Below are positions 43,379-51,178 of a stretch of DNA of 57,643 nucleotides, one piece after another. Made by a program: the position numbers and the translations under genes. Source of the stretch: Paenibacillus sabuli (GTDB lineage: Bacteria > Bacillota > Bacilli > Paenibacillales > Paenibacillaceae); assembly GCF_014705605.1 (NCBI RefSeq), contig NZ_JACXIZ010000038.1, positions 1 through 57,643 of the forward strand, written 5' to 3'. The notes beneath the pieces were generated by a model. The model saw nothing but the letters and a program-made list of their open reading frames with translations, made no database searches and was not told where the DNA came from. How positions within the stretch are numbered: the first letter of the stretch is position 1; every line of letters starts with the position of its first letter.

Positions 43379-44417
43379 CGATCACTTGTTTCATCTCTCG
43401 GAAGGTGCACTCGATCTTGAAACGGTAGCTATACAACTGAACGATGTCGGTCGCTCCCAGCGTCAGATCGGTGCTGACGAGAATGGAGCATTGATCGCCG
43501 CGCTTTATGAGGACAAAGCGCAGTTCCTGATAGAGCCCCTGTCCCCAGAGTAGATCTAAACACAGAAAATGGATCGTCTCTTCTTTTCCATAGAGCGTGA
43601 CCGTCGCGGTTTCGAAGTCGTCAGCACGTGCTGCAAATAGGTCTTTCAGCTTGATCGACTTGCCTTTCTTCGGCGGCCGACCACGCCCGAACTTCTTGGT
43701 CGGACGTTCGTAGGCCACGACATTTGCTTTGGCCTTTGTCACGACATGCATACGGACATCGGAGACGTGATGAAGGGCCTGAAGTCGCTCCAGCGCGGGC
43801 GCCGACAAAAAGTAACGGTCCAGCAAAAGCAACGCATCGCCAAACACTTGTGCTGTCGTGAATCCTTGCTCGATCATTTGCACCACGTGGGAGGGAGGCT
43901 CCGGCGTATCTGGGGTCTTACACCACCCCCAAATGGTTTTGACCCCGTCTTGCAGATTGATGAACAACGGCAGGCAAAACCATTTCTGCGGTGTGCCCGC
44001 CAGAATTCCAATGGCGCCAAACAAATGACCGAAGATGTATTCGCCCTTGGACGAGTTTTCTGATTCCTGATGGAGCTTCTTGACTCCTGGCATGCGGCGG
44101 CCTTCCTTGGCTTGCTTCATTCCATCGCCAATGAGTACGAAGCGACCGTCTACCCGTAAGAGAGGTGCCGCCTTGCGAACTACCTGCATCCATGTGGTTC
44201 GCAGCGACGCCAGGGACCAGGCGTCGCTGCGAAAAAAGTGAATCAGTGACTCGTAGCAGCGATCATTCAGAGCAAGATCGCGAATCACCGAAGTCACGCC
44301 CAGGTGATTCGAGCGTAGCATAAAACCGATAATGAGTACGACAAACCACTCATAAGGGGCTTGTCTGGTAAAGCAAGAACGGAAGGGAAGTAAAAGTTCA
44401 TTTATGTATTTAATCAT
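43344..44417 (-). CDS. IS4-type transposase, main part
   Basis: 357 residues on the minus strand. Catalytic motifs of the IS4 DDE group are visible: LIGDGMKQAKEG with the first Asp, VFGDALLLLDRYF with the second, and YSYRFKIECTFREMKQVIGA, which is the YREK-type segment with the final Glu. It lies inside the inverted repeats. The frame ends at GALSLLEQVHA, while the expected continuation (RYRFWSKSMPKLNRY) is in the overlapping next frame, so the complete protein would need a one-base shift near 43375. Confidence 0.85.
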   Translation of the reverse strand: MIKYINELLLPFRSCFTRQAPYEWFVVLIIGFMLRSNHLGVTSVIRDLALNDRCYESLIHFFRSDAWSLASLRTTWMQVVRKAAPLLRVDGRFVLIGDGMKQAKEGRRMPGVKKLHQESENSSKGEYIFGHLFGAIGILAGTPQKWFCLPLFINLQDGVKTIWGWCKTPDTPEPPSHVVQMIEQGFTTAQVFGDALLLLDRYFLSAPALERLQALHHVSDVRMHVVTKAKANVVAYERPTKKFGRGRPPKKGKSIKLKDLFAARADDFETATVTLYGKEETIHFLCLDLLWGQGLYQELRFVLIKRGDQCSILVSTDLTLGATDIVQLYSYRFKIECTFREMKQVIGALSLLEQVHA

Positions 44418-44669
44418 TGGTTATGGTCAATCGCTTGGAAATGGGGTAAACTACATGCTGTAACCCATTCAGCGGTCCTTCCTTTTTGTGTGAGAACTTA
44501 AGGATACCAGACCACCGGCTGATTGGGTTATTTTTCTATGTGACGATTTTTCGACAAGAACTTCTCACTGTCCAGTAGGTGTGAATTGAAGACCATTGTC
44601 TTGTTTTAATCTGACTGCTTTATAAACTATAAGAAAGTTGCAGAAAAAAATAAGGGGAAAGGCGGTGAA

Positions 44670-44912
44670 GTGGTGAGAGATAGAATTAAAAACAGAGTTA
44701 TAGCTTTAGTTAGAAAAATATCAGATCGTTCAATTGAAATTTCCTCGCAGAGTCATTTATTTGATGATGCGGGCCTTGATTCCATTAGTTCAATTCAACT
44801 TGTTGTAGAGATTGAGCAAATTTATGGAATCGATATAATGGAGCAGGTCATGAGAGGCGAAGTTCAATACGTAGACGAGCTAATTCAGTGTATTTACATT
44901 CATAAAATTTAA
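44670..44912 (+). CDS. Acyl carrier protein 1 of the lanthipeptide cluster
   Basis: 80 residues from GTG 44670, with AAGGGGAAAGG upstream. The phosphopantetheine attachment site is Ser38 in AGLDSISSIQLV, and the helical pattern (VIALVRKISD, then LVVEIEQIYGIDI) is that of a free-standing carrier protein. No ketosynthase, adenylation or malonyl-transferase gene is in the window, so it is not part of an ordinary polyketide or NRPS line. It most likely carries an amino acid or small acyl chain loaded by the ATP-grasp enzyme at 54160, as BtrI does in butirosin biosynthesis. The IS4-type element lies 94 bases upstream and may separate it from its promoter. Confidence 0.88.
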   Translation: MVRDRIKNRVIALVRKISDRSIEISSQSHLFDDAGLDSISSIQLVVEIEQIYGIDIMEQVMRGEVQYVDELIQCIYIHKI

Positions 44913-44947
44913 CGATTTAATGATGTGTGGATTAGAGGTGCTAACCA

Positions 44948-45802
44948 ATGTTGCTCAGTATCACTACCAGCCAGGGGAATATTCAAGCCATAATTGACAA
45001 TATGGATTCGTTTAATGATATAAAAGACACAATACTTGTATATTGTTATGGTTTTAATGGAGAAAGAAGCGACCGCCATAGAATGGCGGTGAAATTATCC
45101 AGGCAGTTAAAAGTTACAAGCATTGCAGTATTGCGCTTTGATTATTTGGGACTGGGTATAAGCGATGGCGATTTTGTTAATGTGACCTTGAAAACCAAAC
45201 TGAAAGATACACTCGCAGTTATTCGGTTTATAGAACGAAGAATTCCTCAAATCAGCAATATTATTTTTCTTGGATTTAGTGACGGTGCATCAATTGCAAT
45301 GGCTTCACTTACTGAATACGCGGGTAGGCTGAACATACTAGGCTTATTGTTGTGGAGTCCCGTTCTACAGCAAGACATACCTATCATAAAAACTAATATG
45401 CATTTAAAAGGGGAAAACACAAAATCAAATGATTCTGAACTATTCTCGTATAATTGGGATAAAGAAATTCGATCTCGGCCGGTCGTTAATAATAAAGAAA
45501 TTGCATTTCCTGTTTATGGACTTTGGAAAAACATTAAATATAGTAATTTAAATGATACTCGAAGTATCAGGACTTTCATTAAGCGGAAAGTCCCCACTTG
45601 TATAATTTGTCCAGAAGGAGATGATCTTGTTGTTCCGACTGCCAGGCGGCTATTGAGAGATTTAAGAGGGAATGCAACGATACATCATATCTTGAATTCT
45701 GATCATACGTTTAATCATTCTGATTGGGAAGCAGAGGTTAGAAATCATTCTTACTTTTGGATAAGGGGTTTGCTCGATGATTCAACAATATTGGATAAAT
45801 AA
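44948..45802 (+). CDS. Alpha/beta hydrolase 1 (intact triad)
   Basis: 284 residues from ATG 44948, preceded by AGAGGTG. A serine-hydrolase fold is clear: the nucleophile Ser111 in LGFSDGASIA, an acid residue at Asp225 or Asp226 in CPEGDDLVVP, and His253 in SDHTFNH. No signal peptide. It is the gene after the first carrier protein and overlaps the second hydrolase by 26 bases. Possible roles are release of acyl chains from the carrier (type II thioesterase), an acyl transfer, or leader removal. The small lid favours esterase or thioesterase activity, but sequence does not decide. Confidence 0.82.
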   Translation: MLLSITTSQGNIQAIIDNMDSFNDIKDTILVYCYGFNGERSDRHRMAVKLSRQLKVTSIAVLRFDYLGLGISDGDFVNVTLKTKLKDTLAVIRFIERRIPQISNIIFLGFSDGASIAMASLTEYAGRLNILGLLLWSPVLQQDIPIIKTNMHLKGENTKSNDSELFSYNWDKEIRSRPVVNNKEIAFPVYGLWKNIKYSNLNDTRSIRTFIKRKVPTCIICPEGDDLVVPTARRLLRDLRGNATIHHILNSDHTFNHSDWEAEVRNHSYFWIRGLLDDSTILDK

Positions 45803-46556
45803 TCATTATGGACTGCGGATTTTTATGACGACAAACTGTGCAACGCTTGAACCTCAAGGGGTGGTCCTCACACTCTCCGGTTTAGGTTTTTCGAAAAATG
45901 AAAGAGCTTATTTTTATTCTAAGCTATCACGGAGATTGAGTCAAAACTACATTGTCGTTCAATTTGATTATACTGGGCATGGTGATTCAGATGGGGATTT
46001 CTCAGACGCTACTGTTCCAGTCCTAATTGAAGATGTGCTTACCATAGTCAAACATATTGAAACAAAATATCAGGATTATCCAATAAATATAATTTCACGG
46101 GGAATTGGAACCTGGCTGGTTTCTTACTTGTCTTGTAAAATTAATCAATGGGTAGTTTGGAACCCGGCGTTAACAATGCCACATCAATTTATTGAAAAAG
46201 TTTTAACAAGTAACGTTAACGGAGAACCAATTGAAATTTCTGATTTACCATGTTCAAATATGCCGGCTGAGGCCAGGCTGTTTTTTGAGGCACTTGGTTC
46301 CGATTGGTGGAATGTGTTGCGAGGCGAAAGGTTTTCAGTGTTACAACTGCAGTCTTTGCGTACATTAGTTTCTCAAAAATTACATGCGTATATGGATGAC
46401 ATCGAGCACTTACATTTCCTTTGTGGGTCAAAATGGAAATACCTAAATCGAAGAAAAGAGAATTTGATTACTTGTCCCGGAGAAGATGATTTTAGTTTCT
46501 CACCAATGCAGCAGGAATGGGCAATCGAAAAAATAAAACAGCTATTTGGTACTTGA
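45777..46556 (+). CDS. Alpha/beta hydrolase 2 (triad degraded)
   Basis: 259 residues from ATG 45777, preceded by AAGGGG inside the previous gene, so translation is coupled. It is a paralogue of the first hydrolase: GVVLTLSGLGFSKNERAYFY and FDYTGHGDSDGDFSD align with the equivalent parts there. The elbow reads IISRGIGTW, keeping Ser107 but losing the first Gly of GxSxG. The acid is possible in CPGEDDFSF, but the C-terminal His region is missing, since the protein ends soon after EWAIEKIKQLFGT. It may be catalytically dead and act as a partner of hydrolase 1, or use a different mechanism. Confidence 0.78.
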   Translation: MIQQYWINNHYGLRIFMTTNCATLEPQGVVLTLSGLGFSKNERAYFYSKLSRRLSQNYIVVQFDYTGHGDSDGDFSDATVPVLIEDVLTIVKHIETKYQDYPINIISRGIGTWLVSYLSCKINQWVVWNPALTMPHQFIEKVLTSNVNGEPIEISDLPCSNMPAEARLFFEALGSDWWNVLRGERFSVLQLQSLRTLVSQKLHAYMDDIEHLHFLCGSKWKYLNRRKENLITCPGEDDFSFSPMQQEWAIEKIKQLFGT

Positions 46557-46637
46557 GCGCTGTCATTTAAGCAATGTAACGAGGCAGAGAATTAATTAAA
46601 TTAATGATCTTTACTATCCTCGACTGGAGGGATTGTC

Positions 46638-48140
46638 GTGCATGATAAAGGATATCAGCAATTTTATCGTTATACAGATATGAATTGGTTTGATGGGTTT
46701 CAATCTTATATACCTAACCCTGAATTGATTGATATTGCGACTTATGATTTACCCGCCGATTGGAAGCATGAAAGAAAATCTAACTGGTATATGGTTAATT
46801 CGCCTGATCATAAAACAACAAATCAGGGTTGGAAAATTCATCTATCCGCTACACCTTTAAACGGAGAAAGATTGTTGGGAATTGTTACAAAAATATGTGT
46901 GCAGCAGAGCATTAGTTTTAAATTTCAAGTCGATAAGCATCTATTGTTAATGTGTTCAAGCAAGGGGTGGTCGAGAGAGGCAAGCGGGAAGTTTGTAACC
47001 GTTTACCCGAATTGTGAACAAAAATTTAAAGAAGTAATCGAACAGTTTTATGAGCAATTAAGGGGGTTTGCCGGGCCGTATATTCTAACTGATCTCCGGT
47101 ATAAAGATTCAATGTGCATTTATTATCGATACGGGGGGATTGATGGAATCCGTCAACTGGACATCACTGGTGATGCAAAGTACTATCTAAAAGCTCCGGA
47201 TGGCCAATTGGTACCGGACATTAGGACACCATATTATAACACTCCTTATTGGGTGAAAGACCCTTTTGGAAAGGAGGAAAATCCAGACGATGTCTCAGAA
47301 ATTTCGTTAAAAGAAGGGCGATATCTTATTAACCATGCGGTTAATTTCTCAGTAGTTGGCGGCGTTTATAATGCTCTAGATTTAGATACAGGAAATGTTG
47401 TGATTATTAAAGAGGCTAGACCCTATACCGGAGGCGACGAAAATGGAGTGGATGGGGTACAGAGGCTTAGACAGGAATATGAAATATTAAATATTTTTAA
47501 TAATACTGGAATTGTCCCTCAAGTTATTGATTTGTTTGAAGACTGGGAGCATACATTCTTAGTCCAAGAATTAATTGAAGGAGTGGATTTGGGAGCGTTT
47601 TGCGTCAAAGAAAATCCACTACTTAGAATTTACAGAAATAAAAATTCAAACCGCCATTACGTAAGTAAGTTGGTTTCCATATGGAATTCGTTGGGGCAAG
47701 CTTTGCGAATTTTCCATACGGCTGGTGTTGTGCTTGGTGATTTTTCTATTAAAAATGTATTGGCCAATACGCGAACAAATAACGTGAAAATAATTGATTT
47801 TGAGGCTGCAATTACAAATGAAATGTCAATTCAATCTAATCGTATTTTTACGCCGGGATTTACAAGCCCGCAAAGAATATATGAGGGCTCTCAGTGTAAA
47901 GAAGATGATTATTATTCTTTAGGCTCGATTATGCTAAGCATGTTATTTCCTATCAGCGGTATCTTGGATTTGGAGCCTGGATCCGCGGCTACTTTTTCAG
48001 AATCATATGGTAAAGAATTGGGCGTTCCTTCTGAAATTATAAATTTCATTACACTCAGTTTAAGTACATGCCCAGAGAAAAGACCTGCGCCGGACAACCT
48101 TATTGAAATGATTAAAATTCATCTTGATGATGCTATTTAA
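46638..48140 (+). CDS. Lyase-kinase half of a class III lanthipeptide synthetase (split LanKC)
   Basis: 500 residues from GTG 46638, six bases after GGAGGG. The N-terminal phosphoserine/phosphothreonine lyase domain (about 1-220) has WKIHLSATPLNGERLL and GPYILTDLRYKDSMCIYYRY, both LanKC hallmarks. The kinase domain (about 230-495) has VIIKEARPY with Lys258, LGDFSIKNVL with Asp368 and Asn373, and IIDFEAA with Asp387. It would phosphorylate Ser/Thr of the precursor core and eliminate phosphate to make dehydroamino acids. Ordinary LanKC proteins continue into a LanC domain to about 850-900 residues. Here the protein stops after the kinase and the cyclase is a separate gene 45 bases on. The HRD-type His is replaced (VLGD). 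Confidence 0.9.
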   Translation: MHDKGYQQFYRYTDMNWFDGFQSYIPNPELIDIATYDLPADWKHERKSNWYMVNSPDHKTTNQGWKIHLSATPLNGERLLGIVTKICVQQSISFKFQVDKHLLLMCSSKGWSREASGKFVTVYPNCEQKFKEVIEQFYEQLRGFAGPYILTDLRYKDSMCIYYRYGGIDGIRQLDITGDAKYYLKAPDGQLVPDIRTPYYNTPYWVKDPFGKEENPDDVSEISLKEGRYLINHAVNFSVVGGVYNALDLDTGNVVIIKEARPYTGGDENGVDGVQRLRQEYEILNIFNNTGIVPQVIDLFEDWEHTFLVQELIEGVDLGAFCVKENPLLRIYRNKNSNRHYVSKLVSIWNSLGQALRIFHTAGVVLGDFSIKNVLANTRTNNVKIIDFEAAITNEMSIQSNRIFTPGFTSPQRIYEGSQCKEDDYYSLGSIMLSMLFPISGILDLEPGSAATFSESYGKELGVPSEIINFITLSLSTCPEKRPAPDNLIEMIKIHLDDAI

Positions 48141-48185
48141 ATGTAAATGTAAAAATTAAGTTTTCATTATGAATGGAGTGGTGCT

Positions 48186-49352
48186 ATGAGTGCTCAATTA
48201 TTCAGAGAAACAGTGACTGCAATGAACCGCTATACATTATCTAATCTTCAATTACATAGAAGAGACTGGTTGTTTCCAACTGATCCATCTGTATTTAATA
48301 CAAATCCGTTAAATGTGGCTGTTGGAGCAATGGGAGTGTTATATTCAATGCACAAGACTGGAGCAAAGATACCGACCTCAGCCTACGCATGGGTTTTTTC
48401 TCAAAACATCAATAATGATAATTATCCTCCTGGTTTGTACATGGGCATTTCAGGTATATCATGGGTTTTCTGGGATCTCGGATTTAAAGAAAGAGCAATG
48501 CGGCTTATGGATCAGGCAGCCGAACATCCTCTGTTATATAGATCAGCAAATCTTTTTTATGGAGCTTCCGGTTATGGTGTCACATGCTTGTATTTTTACA
48601 TGGAAACATTGGATGAAAAGTGGCTTGAGCGTGCCCGAATAATTGGAGACTGGTTGTTAACAATAGGCCCGGAACATGCGTTAGCAAAAAATTATTGCAT
48701 GGAACATAACGGGGATACATTTTTGGGGTATGCACGTGGAAACAGTGGGGTAGCCTTGTTCCTTCTTTACTTATATCAATTAACGAAGGATTTGAAATTT
48801 TATAAAGCTGGAGAAGCGGCATTGCAATTTGATATTTCGTACTTACAAGAAACAGAAGAGCAAAACTTAAGTGTACCACGAGGTAAAATTTCGGAACTAG
48901 AAAATGTTTTTACGCATTATTGGCTGGATGGGTCGGCTGGAATCGTCTCTGTATTATGGCGGTATTGGGCGATTAGTGGGAAAAAAGAATACTTTCAAAA
49001 GGCCTCATCTTTAATTCTTGATACATTTCGGACCTTTACGGTTTTTCCAGGCCTTTTCAGGGGAGCCGCGGGTCTTGGCAACAGTCTTCTAGAGGCTCAT
49101 TATTTCACTGGAGAGCAAAAATATCTTGACCAGGCAATAAAGATTGGGCATAGTATTTTACTCTTTCAAATTAAGCGGGAAGAGGGGATTGCCTTTCCAG
49201 GTGAACAACTGTTTAGAATCTCCACTGATTTCGGAACTGGTATGGCTGGGATTTCGTTATTTATAAATAGCCTTTCCACACAACAGGCCGAGTCCTGTTT
49301 TCATTTTCTTTTAAGTCCGGTGGCTCTCGATAATCTATGTAAGAAAGATTAG
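48186..49352 (+). CDS. Free-standing LanC-like cyclase lacking zinc ligands
   Basis: 388 residues from ATG 48186, preceded by GAATGGAGTGG. The alpha/alpha toroid repeats are visible as YARGNSGVALFLLYL, WLDGSAGIVSVLWRY, FRGAAGLGNSLLEA and DFGTGMAGISLFIN. Canonical LanC has Cys in the WCYG-like position and Cys-His in the CHG position, both binding zinc. Here those are WLDG and LFRG, so zinc binding is not expected. Loss of zinc ligands is the known state of LanC domains in class III LanKC, fitting a labionin/lanthionine cyclase. It directly follows the lyase-kinase gene and probably works with it as a two-protein LanKC. Confidence 0.88.
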   Translation: MSAQLFRETVTAMNRYTLSNLQLHRRDWLFPTDPSVFNTNPLNVAVGAMGVLYSMHKTGAKIPTSAYAWVFSQNINNDNYPPGLYMGISGISWVFWDLGFKERAMRLMDQAAEHPLLYRSANLFYGASGYGVTCLYFYMETLDEKWLERARIIGDWLLTIGPEHALAKNYCMEHNGDTFLGYARGNSGVALFLLYLYQLTKDLKFYKAGEAALQFDISYLQETEEQNLSVPRGKISELENVFTHYWLDGSAGIVSVLWRYWAISGKKEYFQKASSLILDTFRTFTVFPGLFRGAAGLGNSLLEAHYFTGEQKYLDQAIKIGHSILLFQIKREEGIAFPGEQLFRISTDFGTGMAGISLFINSLSTQQAESCFHFLLSPVALDNLCKKD

Positions 49353-49403
49353 TGGATGAAGTTGTTTTTTCTTCGTAGACGATGATTTTGTGGTTAGGAG
49401 TAG

Positions 49404-51164
49404 ATGACGATTCCAATAATTAATGAAAATATTCAAAACAAAAAGACTATCGTTACGTTATTAAAATGGGGAAGGCCGTATTGGATACATTACATCCTAC
49501 TCGGCATTATCATTTTTGTTGCGGCGCTTATGCCGGTTGGTCAGGCAGAAGGTATCAGAAAGTTAATTGACGCAATAATTAATCAATCTTACAACAGCAT
49601 TTGGATCTCGTTTGCGCTGTTTGCCTCGGCCACTTTATGCAGTTTACTAATGGATTTTCTTAGGAAATGGCTTGTTCAACATTTAGAAATCATCTCTCTC
49701 ACGGATTTACAAAATAAAGTTTTGAAGCAGTTAATACAGTCTCCGCTCACACATTCTGAGACATTTCATTCCGGAGATAAGATGGAGCGTTTATTCAAAT
49801 CTACGGAAAGCGTAGTGCAGGGAATGAATCAAAAAGTCCCTGAAATTTTTCAACAAGTTTTAACGATCATTTTCTTGAGTGTTTATTTATCTTATCTGTC
49901 CTGGGAAATATTTTTGGGAGCATTAATCATTGGCTCCATTTCACCGTTGGCAAGCAATTTATTTGCCTCTAAAATTCGAAATTTTCAACATCGAGTAAGC
50001 GAAAGCGAAGCCATGCAACAAAAGGAGTTGCAGGTGCAGTTTCAGGGTTTTGAAGTTATTCGAGGGTATGGCATGTGGGAGACTCTTAATAAAAAATGGT
50101 TGGAGACTCTGAAAAGAAGTCGTGTAAATAAAATTAGACTTCATTTGTGGCAAATCATTTCAGGATTAAGTGTTTTTTTAGGGTTTTGGTTAGGACATCT
50201 TTATATACTGGCGATTGGCGCGTGGATGGTACAACGCACCGCAGTAGAGATTGGAGCAATCGCTGCTTTTCTGGTTTCTTACGAGCGCTTAATCTATCCG
50301 ATATCGCATTTACTCAAGGCATGGATAAATATTCAAGAAGTCTTGGTACAAGCTGGGCGAATTTTTGCGATGGTTGATCCTACTCAAAATCGAAGTGAAC
50401 AACATGAGCATAAGGGAAACACAATGTTTCAAAATAGCCAAATTCAGTTTGAAAATGTGACGTTTGGTTATGATAAAGCGCGACCGATAATAAAGCGCGT
50501 TTCTTTTTCGGCCGAGCCAGGACAAATCACTGCGCTGATTGGTTCATCCGGCGGGGGGAAAAGTACAATTCTTAAGTTGATGCTAGGCTTGTATAAGCCT
50601 GACCAGGGCGAGATACGAATCGGAGGGAATTCCAGTGCACATGCAGGAGAACAATGGTTGAACGATGTAGCCTATGTTCCGCAAGACTGTCTTCTATTAC
50701 ATGCAAACGTAATAGATAATATTCGAGTTGGCATGCTTGATGCTACCTTGGATGAGGTCATTCAAGCAGCTCGACTCGCGGGAGCAGATGAATTTATTCG
50801 GAGCTTGCCAAAGCAATATCATACTATGTTAGGAGAAAAGGGAGCAGGGCTCTCAGGGGGGGAGCGTCAACGACTGGCACTAGCCAGAGCCTTTTTGCGA
50901 AATCCTCGGTTTTTAATTTTGGATGAGCCTTCGTCAGCATTGGATGCTCGAAACGAGCAATTGTTTATGGAGGCGTTAAATCGAGTGCGTGATAAATGTA
51001 CAATCTTGATTGCAACACATCGATTTTCTGCTGTTCGTTACGCCGATATAATTTTTGTGGTGGAAGATGGCGTGCTTATCGAGTCGGGCACTGCGCAAGC
51101 CTTACTAAAAATAAAAGGTAGGTATGCTGAGATGGCGGCAATTGCGGATCTAGCCAAAGGATAG
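49404..51164 (+). CDS. ABC transporter, permease-ATPase fusion 1
   Basis: 586 residues from ATG 49404, preceded by TTAGGAG. Six membrane segments (about 20-310) are followed by an ATPase domain with Walker A GSSGGGKST near 380, signature LSGGERQRLALARAFL near 484 and Walker B FLILDEPSSALD. There is no N-terminal C39 peptidase domain, so it exports without cutting a leader. It is adjacent to a second half-transporter, and the two probably form a heterodimeric exporter for the finished peptide, also giving self-protection. Confidence 0.9.
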   Translation: MTIPIINENIQNKKTIVTLLKWGRPYWIHYILLGIIIFVAALMPVGQAEGIRKLIDAIINQSYNSIWISFALFASATLCSLLMDFLRKWLVQHLEIISLTDLQNKVLKQLIQSPLTHSETFHSGDKMERLFKSTESVVQGMNQKVPEIFQQVLTIIFLSVYLSYLSWEIFLGALIIGSISPLASNLFASKIRNFQHRVSESEAMQQKELQVQFQGFEVIRGYGMWETLNKKWLETLKRSRVNKIRLHLWQIISGLSVFLGFWLGHLYILAIGAWMVQRTAVEIGAIAAFLVSYERLIYPISHLLKAWINIQEVLVQAGRIFAMVDPTQNRSEQHEHKGNTMFQNSQIQFENVTFGYDKARPIIKRVSFSAEPGQITALIGSSGGGKSTILKLMLGLYKPDQGEIRIGGNSSAHAGEQWLNDVAYVPQDCLLLHANVIDNIRVGMLDATLDEVIQAARLAGADEFIRSLPKQYHTMLGEKGAGLSGGERQRLALARAFLRNPRFLILDEPSSALDARNEQLFMEALNRVRDKCTILIATHRFSAVRYADIIFVVEDGVLIESGTAQALLKIKGRYAEMAAIADLAKG

Positions 51165-51178
51165 AGGGGGTTGAATTA

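Larger units (their letters stand above)
42962..44575 (-). mobile_element. IS4-type insertion sequence, complete, with 7-bp target duplication
   Basis: 1614 bases. The left end CTGGACAGTCATAAGTTCT (42962-42980) and the complement of the right end CTGGACAGTGAGAAGTTCT (44575-44557) match at 17 of 19 positions. TAGGTGT is duplicated directly outside (42955-42961 and 44576-44582). The transposase is encoded on the minus strand. Perfect duplication and good ends indicate a recent insertion, between the glycosyltransferase and the first carrier protein of the lanthipeptide cluster. Confidence 0.92.

Noticed and set aside
44583-44669. New promoter for the carrier-to-exporter operon after the IS
   Set aside because: TTGTTT and TATAAA words are present but the spacing (14 bases) is wrong; I could not support a promoter.
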